From Lunularia cruciata (lineage: Eukaryota; Streptophyta; Marchantiopsida; Lunulariales; Lunulariaceae), in the NCBI GenBank assembly GCA_948567375.1, contig OX419756.1, positions 59,534,333 to 59,598,332 on the forward strand: 64,000 nucleotides of DNA, in the 5' to 3' direction. The notes beneath the pieces are model-generated. The model had not been told where the DNA came from and did no database searches. It was given only the letters and a program-made list of their open reading frames with translations. Positions 34,240 to 47,030 of the stretch are shown here, in pieces; the stretch's first letter is position 1; each line of letters starts with the position of its first letter. Position numbers and translations under genes: made by a program.

Positions 34240-37200
34240 TTGTTATTCTTGTACTAGTCATGGCTCCACCTTCCCATGTGGAGCCACTTAGAGCATCTCA
34301 GGATACACCATGCTTGGTGTGTCATTGACACTTTACCTCGCAAGGGCTAAAGACCCATATGGGAAGGATGCACAAGGACTATGATTGGCGCACTTGGGAT
34401 GCACACATGAGGTGACCAACCACATTGTCAACAATGACACTTGGGATTACACATGCTTCTTCTATCCCTTTGTTGACTGTTCTAGAGGTACCAATCGAGT
34501 CGTGGGAGTGGTTACCTTCTCAGGTGGGTTGCATTTTGGGGTTATTTGAGACTAGTTTTCCATGTCCAAGTCCATTCTATAGGCTACTCCACACACTCCA
34601 TGATGAGGCTAGATAGGTTTTTTGCTTACCGCTTGATTGTTTGGATTGTGATCCCTTGGATGAGTTAGCATGGTTCTTATTCCTCTTACTTCCTCAACGG
34701 TGTCTTTGTTATGCTAGAGGGAGATGTGCGGGGCATAGAGAGGTGGTTGCTAGATTATATTGATTTTGAGTGGGGGATTGGGCAGCCCTTCTAGAGGATT
34801 CTGATAAGGCTACACATTTTAGGAGATAGAGATTCACCATAGGATAACACAGAGTCCACTCAATTATAATGGTGTAGGATATAAGATCAAGCGGGAGAAT
34901 TTAGTAGAGCAACGTGAGCACTACATCCTTTGTCTATGACGAGTCTTACTAATGAGGATATCTCTTCCCTATGCTCACTACATCGTATAGCAGTAGAGGG
35001 ACTACCACTAGAGGTCTTAGATTATCAGCTTGAGCAACTTTATGTCTTGATAGGTTGCTTTTTGGACAAGCAACCTACACTAATCCTCACCTTTCCTCAA
35101 GAGGCTTGTTAGATATGGTTTATGAGCACCTAAGAGGTTGCTTTCAGGTAGATGATCCTTCTAGTGGTTTCATCAAGTTGGTTCAAGTGGTTGCAACAAT
35201 AACAAGGAGACATTTCTATGTTTGTTAGTCGGTTGTTAGGTGCTAGTCAACTTCTCGTGATGGAGAAGGACATGCGAGCATTAGACTGATTGTCATTGGG
35301 GAGATCTTTTTGCATTTGGTTAGTCATACCATTTTCCTTCAACATTATTCTCATCATTCTCACATCTTTTGATAGCACCTCAATCCACATCAGTTTGGAG
35401 TAGCTACACTTGGAGGATGTGAGGCTATATCTTTAGGCATTAAGACACTCCTAGATATTCATTCAAAGTGGGTCATCTTATAGGTGGATGTTGAGAACAC
35501 TTTTAATAATTTCTCACAAGCATCTATCATTAGAGAGCTTAGGGATGCTAGTGGATCCTTGGCGAGTCTTATTCCTTTTGTGTGGTCTTTTCATGGCTCT
35601 CTTACTTCCCTTTACTACCAACATTGTGGTTCACAAGAAGGAGTCATTATCTTGGAGTCAACTGTGGGTACATGTTAGGGAGATCCTTTAGGGGACCTTT
35701 ATTTGCCATGGCTCATTTTAGAGCTCTCCTATCTACTACTTTGGCCATGCTACGTTGTGTATTTCTCTCCTTGGGGGATGATACACACATCATGGGCTCT
35801 GTAGATCAGATTAGGTAAGCTTATGACCACTTGATCACCAAGCTAGTAGGCTTGAGATTCAAGGTGTCAAAGAGCATGGCATGGTCCCCTTTAGGTATTC
35901 CTCTCAACCTTGAGCTTCTAAAGGGATGAACCATATCTACAAATGAACCACGTGTTCTTGGAGTGCCAGTAGGACTTGAGGATTTTGTCACACACTTCTT
36001 AGACACTACCCTTGCAGAAGATATTCTCCATATGGATGACCTTCCATTACTAGGGGATCCGTAGGTGGCATTTGGTATACTCTCCTCTAGTATTTCTTGT
36101 TGACCGTCCTACCTCATCCGTATAGTTCCCTCTCCTTGTCCTTTCTATCACATCTGAGAGCCTTTTATAGGAGGATTATGGGAGTCTTTGGTGATATTTT
36201 TGGACCAAGGATATTTGAGTTTGTGATAAAGGATTTGGCACGTAGATAGATGGTTATGCTGATCTCATGTTGAGGAGTTGGCTTGCTATCTATGGAGAAG
36301 ATTGCACCTATAGTGTTTGTGGGTAGTTGAGCTCTCTCAAAACCCTACTTTGCTCTTGTTTTGTGGTTGTTGATAGGCCAGTTTTGGAGACTTTTGTGAA
36401 AGAGATGGAGGGGAGATACATTTCTCTCCAAATGTTGTTGTGGTAGATGAGAGATAGTCTATTCCTACATGCACAAGAGGACTTTCCATTTTTTGCTTCA
36501 CTATTGTCAGATTGGACTAGAGTTTTATGCTCCTCCTTGATAGAGCAACAGTGTGAGCATACATTACATTCTCTCTTAGTCTACTCGTCCATTCCTCACA
36601 CTATTAGAGCACATCTTCAACTCCGGCAAGGGTGCAGGCTCTTGGATCCTAGCTCAACCGTGCATTATGGCATTCAAACTTGCACTAACTACTTTCTCTA
36701 CAGCAATGAGGTTTCACTTAGGTTTGGTCCATCATCTGCATCTCATTACTCACTTGTGAGTGTGGTTCTACACTAGATGCAACAGTAGTCCATATGACAC
36801 AATGTCCTTTTGGACAACAGAGGATAGTTACCCATGATGTTATTAGGGACAAAGTGTTTGCTATAGCACAAGAGAGTGGATACCTAGTTTGGAAGGAGCG
36901 TTAGTATGTTTGCAAATGACACATGTCAAGGGATACTTATACTTGGTCTGAGATGATCAGGTGACAATAGCGGATGCCATGGTTACATATTGTACATGAG
37001 ATACAATTTGGGAGGGAGTGATTGCCCATCCCCTTGGATGGGCGGTGAATGTAGCAGCAGGTTGCAAGGTCTCCAAGTATAGGTGCATGCAGCAAGGTCA
37101 CCTCTTTGTTCCTCAAGCCTTGGAGTTATATGGAGTGATGGACATGACATTCAACACATTTGTCAGGGAGTGCACAAGAGCTTATCATGTTGGCGCAAGG

Positions 37201-37400
37201 GGGTACCACTCTTGCTCTCATACTTTGTAGCATATTTTAGACAACATGTGTCCATTGCTCTATAGAGTGCATTAGCTGGTGCAATCCATAGGAGAGAAAT
37301 CACACTAGGTGATGCTTCTTTGGATACTCTTATTGTTCATAGACCAAACATCTTGCATAGCTCGGATATCTTAGGTGCAAGAGTGCACCTTTCTCATAAG
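34240..37400 (+). pseudogene. LINE with zinc finger, RT and C-terminal domain
   Basis: Near 34310-34400 broken frames give a C2H2-type finger (CHxHFTSQGLKTHMGRMH), expected at the start of this LINE type. The RT part reads FGVATLGGCEAISLGIKTLL, VDVENTFNNFSQASIIRELR, LIPFVWSFHGSLTSLYYQH and a GTC-GDPLG turn (35660-35690). Downstream, 36447-36776 is a clean 109-codon frame of the linker region. The C-terminal region (36830-37260) reads THDVIRDKVFAIAQESGYLV and LFVPQALELYGVMDMTFNTF. It is the most complete LINE of the four here but has many stops and shifts. Confidence 0.88.
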
Positions 37401-37448
37401 AGTCTATATGAGAAAGGTGCACTCTAGCACCTTTCTCATATAGACTCT
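37380..37448. repeat. three-armed palindrome at LINE 3' tail
   Basis: A segment occurs three times in alternating orientation. The 19-bp arm at 37380-37398 is the exact complement of 37407-37425. The 22-bp arm at 37399-37420 is the exact complement of 37427-37448. The shared element is GCACCTTTCTCATA. The third arm runs straight into the conserved LINE tail. Confidence 0.92.
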
Positions 37449-37560
37449 ATTGGGGCTTAGCACCATTTTACCTTTTTCATCTCTCCCTTGTACAGCTTGA
37501 TGGGGTCTTCCATCCCTCAATTTTTCTACGTGGTTGTCCTTCTTCTTTCTTGTACTTGAT
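37427..37560 (+). other. conserved LINE 3' tail
   Basis: The text from CTCATATAGACTCTATTGGG through CCATTTTACCTTTTTCATCT to GTCCTTCTTC matches 32650-32790 and the complement of 10885-11020. It is probably the 3' untranslated end recognised by the LINE's RT. No poly-A run follows. Confidence 0.8.
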
Positions 37561-40204
37561 ATATCTTAATCCTGCTACAATGTGTCAAGAAACTTGTCTT
37601 ATAGATTTTATTGAATTATTATATTTAAGACCTGAAACATCTTAGAGGTCGTCATCCGCAGTAAAAGTCTACAAATGTCACCTCTTTACCTGTAGATATC
37701 CGTGAATCTTATTATTGAAGCCTCCCATTGTTTCACTTTTGGATTCATGAGAAAAGGCGACCGTGGGAAAACACTAAGGATGGGAAGACGTGGGAAAACA
37801 CTAGGATGGGAAGACTTTTGAACTCATGCAAGATGAATGATTGTTGATGGTGCACTATAGTGAAATCTTAATTCAGTAATCGAATGACATGAAATAAATC
37901 GTTATCCAACTGCTTTTTATGAAAACTTCATGAGCGTCGTGATGTTCCCTGAAACAGATATGAATCTCAAGCATAGCAATGTGATTGTATGTTATTTATG
38001 TCAATATAAGGTCGTTGAGAATTGTTTAAGTGAGAAACAGAGTAGCGTTTCAATTTTCCAGTTAAGGGATTGATAAAGAAATCTTGCAGATTGTTCTTGA
38101 CATCAAATTTTTTCTTTAGAAGTGGAACGATCCTGAGTATTTCCAATATTGTGGATAGAATGAAATATAAGTTTCCCTTAAGTATTCTGTTTGTTCTTTA
38201 ACTTAAGCATGCAAAGTGAAATCTTGTCTTCGTAGTTACGTCTTATTGTTCTGCCAGAAAACTAGATAGTAATAACCAAAAGTCTCAATAGCCTTTCTGA
38301 AAACCTTGAAGGACCTGTAGCCCATTCACCGAATATAACCCGAAATGGAGATAGATAATGGGGGGATTTGAATGCAGAATTTACGGATTCTTATTCTTAT
38401 GGGAATTTTGCGGCTCATTACCTATAAAAATTTAGCAGGCGTACAATCTTATGGTACCCGGGCTACAATATCAGACTAATATTTCAATTTCAATAATTCC
38501 GTGTACATTGTAGAAGTACATGGCTTAAATTAGTGAAGACAATCAACTATCTATGTGTGGGAGAGTACTAATTTGCCACGTGGTCAGTTATTATCTTTAG
38601 TTATAAATAGTTATAGATCCATATAAAACTTCCCGTTACGTGTCACTATTTTCTTGTCCCAAAGGATTTGCTACTGCTTGTGATCCGAGTACTTGGAAAA
38701 CTTCAAGCGTACCTTGCTACATCCACCACAAATTTTTCTTTCACGAAAAAGAAAAGTTAAGGATCTCTTATAGGACCTTCAAAACCCTCGTCTGAATCCC
38801 TTAATGTATCTCAGTTTCAATATGGGCAGTGAAAACTGGACATCCAAAACGTTTCAAATAAATTCCAATTCACAGTAAATCATTAGATTTTGACAATTGG
38901 TGCCATGCTCTAGGAAATTGTTTACAAATCCATAGAACTTGTGACTTTCGAATGTCATCGATGAAATTCTTGACAGAACATTTAATTCCAGTAAACCCGG
39001 CAACCTAAACATTTCTTCTATCTTCACCTTGTGTACTCGAATGCAATACTGTACTCACTTTGTGTCTAAGACGCATTTAGTGTACAGTTTATCGATAAGT
39101 GAGTGTCGTCGTATTCCTCGATAGCTACTTATTTCAACTTCTTTAACATTAAGGTTCTCACTAAGCACCCAGTTTCTGCAGTGGCATATTTTGGGGACAT
39201 GGGAAATTTTTGGAATACTCTTCCCAGAAGAAGGAGGAAGGACGATAATATTTTGTTTTGGCTGTAGTGGCATCAAGGAATATTTAGTTAAGACTGCGCA
39301 GGAAGGACGAGTATATGTGCGTTAGCTACAATGGCGTCAAAGGAATATTGTAGCTTCACTGAAATTTCAAAGAGCGCATAGCACAGACATCAAGAATGAG
39401 AAAAGACGTAATAGTCTACAGTACTGGTAAAGTCAAGGGACGTCGAACGACCATCCCAAGGAAGAAAGAGAGAAGGTCATCTTGAATGCACTACGACGAT
39501 CATAATCTTCACGTTGTCTGTGTCTGGATTTAGATTGGTGCCACAGTCATCAGTGTTGTAAATGTCTACAGAGAAGGGAGGGTTTGACTAGAATATTCTG
39601 CGCATTGTGCCTCCGATTGGGAGGACGAGCTAAACGATGGGGAAAGCCGTTGAGGAAGGGAGGTGGAGTTGGTGGTGGATGATGGTGAAATATCTCTGTG
39701 CGTCTGTCGGAGATTCAAAACTTTTCTTCCTCATCCACAGGTTCCTCCTGCTTTCCGATTACACCTGCTTCCAACTAGTGGTGGAATGTTTGTCCTCTTC
39801 TTCTATTCTAGCGCTTTCAATTCGCTTCTACTTCTGATTGATTTCTGCCTGAAGTTCACGGTATGGAGTACGCCCGATGAATTGCCTGTCTTGTCTTTTG
39901 CTTGACGTCGTCTGGAGAGTGTATTGATTAGGTGTATGGGTTGCTGTTTAATTCAATTTCAAATTCAACTCTTGTTTAAAAATCCAAAAATATGGTCACG
40001 GATGCTGACATTCCAGTAGCGTATTGGGGGTTTCAAATATAGAGTTCCCCTTATGCACGCTCCCCGATATTCAACTTTTCTACGGGTAAAGGGCTCGCAA
40101 CCATAAAATGTTACGGGAAACTGTAAAGGTGACCCTAGTCCTTTCCGTCTTCACTCATCGAATATTTCGAATTCTCCCCCTAAATCTAAACTCTAATATA
40201 TTGC

Positions 40205-40405
40205 GGTCATTCAAAAATCTATGTTTGAAACCCCTTCTTGAAGCGTAGACACATTTAATTTAGATTATAATTCTTATTTTAAACTCTTTATTTCAAAATT
40301 TGTTGTAGGTCATTCAAAAATCTATGTTTGGAACCCCTTATTGCACATTTAATTTAGATTATAATTCTTCACTTTAAACTCTATATTTCAAAATCTTTTG
40401 TAGAA
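40205..40405. repeat. two-copy tandem duplication, about 103 bp
   Basis: GGTCATTCAAAAATCTATG returns after 103 bp, followed by the same TTTAGATTATAATTCTT text. Confidence 0.85.
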
Positions 40406-40559
40406 CCCGGCAAGTTCACTAAGTTATCGAAGTATCAGACTTGATGACCGTAGTCTATAAATTCCCATGTTGTATTTCCACTTTTGCCTAATATGTTTTA
40501 CAAATTTATGATTAAAGTATAGGAATTGGTAAACCCACCTCACCTTATATGCAAATCCA

Positions 40560-40794
40560 CCTTATTGTGTAATACACACCAATCTGATGCAAACCCACCT
40601 TATTGTACAATACCGACCAATTTGATGGTTCTGTTTGACACAATTGGATCTGACGAGTAAGGAACAATAGCAAGTAATTAACAACAACAAGTAATGCCTT
40701 ATTGTACAATACCGACCAAGTTGATGGTTCCGTTGACACAATTGGGTCTGACGGGTAAGGAACAATAGCAAGTAATTAACAACAACAAGTAATG
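40560..40794. repeat. tandem duplication, 99-bp unit, plus partial unit
   Basis: Units at 40598-40696 and 40697-40794 differ at a handful of bases, suggesting a recent event. A 38-bp degenerate partial unit precedes them at 40560-40597. Each starts CCTTATTGTACAATACCGAC. Confidence 0.9.
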
Positions 40795-40949
40795 GAGGGG
40801 GTTTGGGAGCCCTACCTCCAGCTGGGATCTCGCTGCCAGGTCAGCAAGTGGGGGTCAAGAAGAGAGGAGAGCCTCCCCACGGACGGCTGCCGGGACGCTA
40901 TGTTGGAAGAAAAATTTTGATCAAAGAATTTATATGTTTCCTCGATGGT

Positions 40950-41170
40950 ACATTTCTAAATTGAAACATTGTCCATCTGCAGCCTCAAACTAGAAATGGT
41001 TGCTTGTTGCAGCCTCACTCCAACATTCATTTTGCGGCTTGTTCTACCATTGTGGCCAAGCTCATGACATACACCACAACGGGGCTCACTAGGTCTAATT
41101 TGAGAAAAGTGACTCTTCACTAGCTCAAAGGCAAAAAGGTCACATCTCGTGGAATATTGCAATGTTTTCA
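40950..41170 (-). pseudogene. zinc-knuckle fragment, possibly from a MULE
   Basis: The 71-codon minus frame 40956-41171 contains CGVCHELGHNGRTS (Cys-x2-Cys-x4-His with the final Cys changed to Ser). GHN-R-TC wording is typical of the zinc knuckle at the C-terminus of Mutator-like transposases, so a MULE origin is plausible. Adjacent minus-strand frames up to 41405 have no further motif. Confidence 0.4.
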
Positions 41171-41623
41171 TTACATGTTCCTGAAGGGTGACCTCTTGGT
41201 TGCATTGTTAAAGGATTATGCAATACAAATCTTGCATAACAACCTCAACAAGAGTATGTTTCATCGTGTGTTGCTGATGGAAGAGCAATGTTTTGTGCTT
41301 TTGTGGAATATACTCCATGATCTCCACACATGTTTCAATTCCCACATTGGTGGATGGTTGTTGAAGCCACCATTGCTTATCAAAATGAAAAATATACAAA
41401 GACATATACCATCCCTTTTGTTCATTTTTCTAATCTAATGTGAACAAGGAATGCGCATTGTTGACAAGAACACATTACTACATTGATCATCCACTGACAA
41501 AGAAAGTAACTTGTGGTACTATTTGAGAGCTTCACTCATTGAAAGAGTGAGATCTTCTTCATCACATCTTTCCACAAAATTTCCTCTATTGGATAAAAGA
41601 GATCAAGGTTGTTGGTAATTATA
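41171..41623. other. spacer before the family B element
   Basis: A minus frame at 41208-41405 may belong to the zinc-knuckle remnant; nothing else is recognised. Confidence 0.4.
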
Positions 41624-42180
41624 TGTAATACCAATAGCTAAACATATTATCTAGAGGTGAAAATTGGCTTGGTAACATCTAGACAGATATTAAATATGAT
41701 GGAATAGGTAGATCAAATAGAGAGATCACCAAAAGAATACTTCCACTACTAGTGCAAGAGCCAAAAACACCCTACAAACTTCAGAGCCAATTTTAGAGGA
41801 CTAAAAATGGATGAATTAGGCCTTGAAATAGAAAGATTCTTCTCTTTTGAAAGAAAAAAAGGCTTGCCTTCTTCCCCAACTATTTATCTCATCAAGAGCT
41901 TTCCAATAGTACCTTACCCATGCAACTCTAAGCTTCCTATAGGAAGATTGCCAAAAGACTCACTCCAAGCAAATTTTTTAAACCAACTAGATAGGATAAG
42001 AACTAACATGTCACCTATCCATACCACTAATCTAAGGATGGAGCTTCCTTTGAGAGAAACCTCTTTGCTATACACTAAAGAAAAGGTGCTCCTTCAGAGC
42101 ATCAAAGTATTGAGTGCTGAAGTGTTGTGTTTCTTCCCTTGTGTTTCCCTTGGAGGTTCTCCTATCCTCTAAACTTTACA
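41624..42180 (+). repeat. 5' LTR of family B
   Basis: 557 bp, TGTAATACCAATAGC to AACTTTACA, directly followed by the primer site. Includes a TATA-like CTATACACTAAAG region near 42068 (other copies have CTATATAATAAAG). It defines the boundaries used for the solo copies. Confidence 0.92.
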
Positions 42181-42181
42181 A

Positions 42182-42193
42182 TGATATTAGAGC
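42182..42193 (+). other. primer-binding site, initiator Met tRNA type
   Basis: TGATATTAGAGC, two transitions from TGGTATCAGAGC, one base after the LTR end. Confidence 0.8.
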
Positions 42194-42599
42194 TTGGGTT
42201 TCAATCCAAGAGAATGGATCATTCCTCTTGGAGTAGCATGGCCAATTGATTCTAAGTAATTTCAAGGGGATAAACCATAGTGCAATTGATAAATTATGAA
42301 TGTTTTAGAGAGAAGATGGGATAGAGCTCTTGGAGAACAATTTCCTACACCCCACTGATTATTCTAGAATCTATTCTATATCAATTTTATGCACATATAG
42401 CGTGAGCAAGTGAGAGTATATCTTGTTTACCATTTTGGAGCATAGCTCATGGATATAGTGATGAATTCATAAAACTTAATATTCTACCTATGATGATATA
42501 CAATAGAGAGTGAGATTTGACAATCTATATTTTATTATGATGCAATAGATCTGAATAAATCCTCTCCCTTTCAACTCTCAAGTGGAAATTAATTATGTG

Positions 42600-43815
42600 A
42601 TTAGACCAAAGTGATATTTAAGGATTTTATAGTTTGCAATTTTGGTGAGGAGTGATAGCCTTTGAAATCCCAATAGTCCTTGCCTCCTCTCGAGTGATCA
42701 TATTAGCATACTTTATTGAAGTAGGAAGGAATGATTGAGCATTTGCCATGTATAAGAATCATAGATTCACAATTGCAAAATTTGATGCAAGGAATGCAAG
42801 AGATGTTGAATGACTTTGGGAGATCAAGATGACCAGGATACATTGCAAAGTCAAGTACATACTTTCAAGAATGATCAAAAAATGCAAGAAGGAGAACCAT
42901 CCCAAAACCCAATACCAGCGGTTGAAGTACTTGGAGAGTCACTCATGCCAATGACACTCACCCCAGTCAACAATGAAGCCACATTATTGCTACAGATGAA
43001 GAAGACATGCAACATCAAGCCTTACAAGGGAAAATGTTCCATAGGAGTAGTAGAAAATTGTATTTCAAGAATAAATCAATAATTTTAATTATCTATAATT
43101 GAGATCACCGATCATTCTACATGCGTGTTTTCATGTGCGTACTTGACCAATAAAACCCTCACATAGTATGATGCTTGGGAATTATCAATATTGGCAAAAG
43201 AAAGAGATGTTACTTGGACAACAATGCATGAAAGGTTGCAAAAGAATTTCCAATCCATGGATTTGTATATATTCCAAACCTGACTATGGGTGCTAAAGTA
43301 GAAGAATAGCATATAAGAGTACATGGAGGCATTTCTTGATCTATAGGTTGCAAAAACCAATATGAGTCTAATGCAATTTCAAATAAGGATTCAAAGAGCA
43401 AATTTGCCAAGAAGAAATGGTACAAAACCCTTGTATTGTTTTTGAAGCCATTGCTTGTGCTTAAAGAATAATATAGGTTCATGGAGGAGGTGAAAGGGTA
43501 GTATTGACTCAAAATTATCAGGCTGAAACACCAAACTTTGGTGGACCAATTCTTATAGAATTGGGTAACATTAGATTTCAAGACCAAGAAGCATGACCAC
43601 TCCAAGGAGAATGAGGATAGGTCAAAGAAAGGAGAGATGGAGTCCCATGAGGAGAAGAGACTCAAATAGAACAATATTGTTGTTACAATTGTTGCCAAGT
43701 TGGACACATAGCCATCAATTATTTTTCTCATCTTCTTAGAGACCCTTGGCCTCCATACAAGCAATCTTTGCGCAACATGGAGAGACAAATTGAAGAGGAG
43801 GATGCAGAAATCACA
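42600..43815 (+). pseudogene. gag with zinc knuckle, family B
   Basis: The 90-codon frame at 42810-43082 is acidic and Gln-rich at its start. Later frames include a degraded gag core. At about 43670-43720 a knuckle reads CYNCCQVGHIAINYF (Cys-x2-Cys-x4-His-x4, last Cys changed). A Lys/Glu-rich tail follows. A long minus-strand frame across 43210-43788 is only the antisense of this gag. Confidence 0.7.
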
Positions 43816-43829
43816 TCAAAAAACAAAGA

Positions 43830-44150
43830 TTGCCAATAAATATATCTCACAACCTTATTGGCTCAATGGAGAAGAGAAAAAGTGAGAGGAAGGAGAACAT
43901 GAGTGTAAAAAGGTTGAAGAAGACAAACTCACAATTAATTGTTGTGAATGGAGTCCTAGAAGGTAATCAAGTGAGACTATTGATAGACCTTGGAGAAATA
44001 AAGAATTTCTCGTCTTGCTCTCTTGCAATAAGGTTAGAGATGGATCTAGAGAAGAATGAGAATGAAGAAATAGAATTACCTAATGGTCAAAAAGAGACAA
44101 TTGAGTCATTACCTAGAAAGGTATCACTCTTTGGAGTAGAGTAGCAAGAA
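43830..44150 (+). pseudogene. aspartic protease, family B
   Basis: An open frame of 104 codons (43830-44144) contains NGVLEGNQVRLLIDLGEIKN followed by FSSCSLAIRLEM. The family motif is L-I-D-S-G-A-x-x-N-F; here Ser is Leu and Ala is Glu, which would abolish activity. It lies between the knuckle and RT as expected. Confidence 0.78.
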
Positions 44151-44429
44151 GCAATTGAGTGGCAAGTGATATGGTTAGCTCATTATGATACAATCTTAAG
44201 CATGTCATGAATGGAGCACTAAAATCCCATGGTTAATTGGAGGAAGAAAGTAGTGAGAACTTGCTAATGGAAGATCATTGGGATTAAAGAAAGATCACAC
44301 ATGAAAGAACTATCTCTCTATGTTATAGGGACAATATCTATTTGTAAGATAGATATATGTTTCATGGGTCTAATAAGAGAAGTCTAGAATGCAAACTTGA
44401 TGGACAAATTCCTCAAAAATTAAAATATG

Positions 44430-45245
44430 TGGTCAATGAGTTTCAAGATGCCTTCTCGGATGACCTATCCTCAAGATTACCACCAATAGGAGAGTAGGTC
44501 ATAAAATCAAGGTACTTTCTAACAAGACACCTCTTTGTAAGGTCCCATATTGACTACAATCTCATGAGTTGGAGGAGTGTAAGGCTCAAATCAAAGATAT
44601 GTTATAGAATGGGTTCATCCAAACCAATGTATCACCATATAGGGCTCCTATCTTGTTTGTAAAGAAGAAAGATGGTACATGCATTTGCATGTGCATTGAT
44701 TATCAAGGCCTAAATCAACAAATGGTGAAGAATAAATACTTCTTACCTAACATGGATGATCTGTTCAATCAACTCAATGGGGCAAAATACTCCACCAAAC
44801 TTGATCTACAGAGTAGTTACAACCAAATCAACATTGCAAATCAAGACATTCACAAAATTAACTTTCAAACAAGGTATGGTGATCTTGAGTACCTGGTGAT
44901 ATCGTTTGGACTCACCATCGCACCAGCCACTTTCATGAGTTTGATGATTGACATATTTTTTCCACACTTGGATAAATTTATTATCATTTCTTAAATGACA
45001 TCTCAGTCTACAATAGGCAATGACAAAACACAAGCAACATCTATGAGAGTCCTTTAGATTCTACAACAAAATCAATTGTATGCAAAAATCTCAAAGTGTG
45101 ATTTTGGCAAGTCTAAAGTTGACTACTTGAGGCAAAGAGTAAGTGTAGAAGGTATCCAAGTGTCAAGAGATAAAATAGAGGTCATTCAAAAATGGGGTGC
45201 TCCGGAAGATCAAACTCAACTAAAGAGTTTCTTGGGACTAATGGG
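44430..45245 (+). pseudogene. reverse transcriptase, family B
   Basis: Reads VVNEFQDAFSDDLSSRLPPI, then a clean 113-codon frame (44653-44994) with VKKKDGTCICMCIDYQGLN, KNKYFLPNMDDLFNQL, YSTKLDLQSSYNQI and VISFGLTIAPATF. A frameshift follows, and the catalytic block reads FLNDISVYN, so the first Asp of FLDD has become Asn. SKCDFGKSKVDYLRQRVSVE and LKSFLGLMGF complete the domain. Confidence 0.92.
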
Positions 45246-45249
45246 GTTT

Positions 45250-45785
45250 TAGTGTAGATTTTTCAAGGACTTCTCCAAGGTCACACAACCTCTAACAGCA
45301 CTACTTGGAAAGAGGAAGAAGTGGAGTGGGGAACCATACAAGAATTTGCCTTTCAAGAATTGAAAGATGCATTTTACATGTACCAATCTTGAAATAGTAT
45401 GAGTTAAAATGTCCAATCAAGTTGGCTACAAACGCATTAGGCATAGCAATATGAATAGTCCTACAACAAGAGTAGCATGATGGATGCCACCCACTTGCAT
45501 ATTTCTCTCAAAATCTATTTGACAAAATGCAAACTATCACACAACCAAATAAGAAGAGTTGGCCATTGTCCTTGCAACCAAGCATTGCAAGCACTATTTT
45601 GGCAAGAAGTCATTTGTAATGGAGAAAGACCACAAACCTCTAGTTTACCTCAAGATACAAAAAGATCTATCTTATCGATAGATTTGGTGGGCAGAGTCGA
45701 AACAATGGTTCAACATGATAATCATATATATATAGAAGGTAAGAAGCAACTTGCAAATGCATTCATCCAAATGCCTGTGGAAAAT
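45250..45785 (+). pseudogene. RNase H, family B
   Basis: Pieces are FFKDFSKVTQPLTALLGKR, EELAIVLATKHCKHYFGKKS, MEKDHKPLVYLKIQKDLSYR and EGKKQLANAFIQMPVEN, the last being the ADALSR-like end. Stops and shifts are present. A2 is inserted immediately after. Confidence 0.85.
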
Positions 45786-46258
45786 TATAAAGACCAATAT
45801 TGTAGAAAGAAATAAGAGAATGGAAGATCTCATTAAGAGACTTGAATGAAGTGAAACTTTGAATGCCTAGCAAGAGCTTTGGCTTTGGTACTTTAGAGAG
45901 CATATAAGGCTCTTGAGAAGCTTCTCAAGAAGCTTCCTTAACCCACTTTCTTGGATTGCAAGCCAAGTTAATTGGGAAGCTTCTCAAGAAGCTTCCTTCT
46001 AAAAGTCACTTAATTGGCATGCAAGCTAAGCTAGTTGGAAACTTCTAGAAGCTACCTACTTGAGGTGCAAGCTAAGCTAGCCTAGAAGCCTCCCAAGAAG
46101 CTTCCTCCTAGATTTTACCACTTGGCATGCACATTACTCAATACTTGGAAGGTACCAAGTAGTTTTCTAGATACTTTTAGAATATTTTAAGCTAATTTGG
46201 CCTATTTGCTACTTTGTTAGCATTGACTCACTTTGTCGTTAAACTCCATATTGTTATG
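45786..46258 (-). repeat. 3' LTR of A2
   Basis: Complement of the family A LTR; the first bases TATAAAGACC match the TATAAAAGACC start of the other A2 LTR. A complement of the purine tract (TATTCCCTC) follows at 46259. About 473 bp. Confidence 0.88.
46038..46050. promoter_or_regulatory. three-unit heat-shock-element match in A2 3' LTR
   Basis: GAAACTTCTAGAA, alternating units with 2-nt spacing. Confidence 0.42.
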
Positions 46259-46269
46259 TATTCCCTCAT

Positions 46270-47030
46270 TGTTAGTTGGTGATGTCCTTGTTGCCATTGA
46301 AGCTTCAAACTCTTGTATGGCCATTTGTGTATTCAGATGAGAAAGAGGCTCCCAAGTGGTATCATGAAGGAGATACCTTTCCAAAGGACCTTGTTCTCAA
46401 TGTTATAGCTAGCAATGTTGAATATGGTGACGTGTATGGATACAATTAACTTTATATTCCTCATGATCATTCATAGGGATGGGAGGTGGAGGGGTTTGAT
46501 ATGAGAGGAAAAGGAAGATGGATTAGAAACAAAGGGTTTCAACTTGGAAATATGAAAGATAGGATGGATTCTCATATGAGAAGGCAAGGCAGGGCAGGTT
46601 GATAAGCAAGAGGAGAAATGATTTGGGTGACATCAAATGGACCTATCCAATTAGAATCAAGTTTATGGACCTGGGTATCAAGTGAGAGGGGTAGAATACT
46701 AAAAAAATCATGACCTTATAACCAATTTGAAGAGTGAGATCATGACAATGTTTGTCCGCATATTGTTTTTGATGATTTTGAGCTACAAGAAGATGAGATT
46801 TGGCTTCTTGTAGAGATTGGGATATTGTGGTAAAGAAGGTGGAAGTATGAGGAACATCAGATGGAGGCAGAGCAAGAAGGGAATTTGGAACAAGTAAATC
46901 TTGGCCAAAATTAAGAAAGAAGAGAGAGAATCCAGTGCTTGTCTATTTGGAATTGTTGTAGGCAAACTCAATAGCTACAAGACACTCGTCTTCGTTGGTA
47001 TGGTGAATGTTGACAAAGGCATAAAGCATA
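46270..47030 (-). pseudogene. integrase C-terminus and chromodomain, A2
   Basis: On the minus strand a decayed chromodomain (DHEEYKVN, RHHIQHC and later TTWEPLSHL-like wording) lies at about 46300-46480. It is preceded by integrase C-terminal text parallel to A1 19080-19400 (46783-46971 frame). Stops and shifts. Confidence 0.8.

Larger units (their letters stand above)
37561..40930. other. unclassified sequence with tandem duplications
   Basis: Composition resembles 1-2700. Minus-strand fragments such as LKRFGCPVFTAHIETEI (about 38830) hint at a copia integrase end but no catalytic motif follows, so I leave it unnamed. A plus frame at 39637-39837 (66 codons, starting MGKAVEEG) has no known domain. 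Small duplications occur at 37763-37815, 40205-40405 and 40560-40794. Confidence 0.45.

Noticed and set aside
38360..38900. Minus-strand hints of a copia integrase end (LKRFGCPVFTAHIETEI)
   Set aside because: No catalytic core, RT or LTR accompanies it, and the wording could be chance.
43210..43788. 192-codon minus-strand open frame
   Set aside because: It is the antisense of family B gag, including the zinc-knuckle region; no domain of its own.
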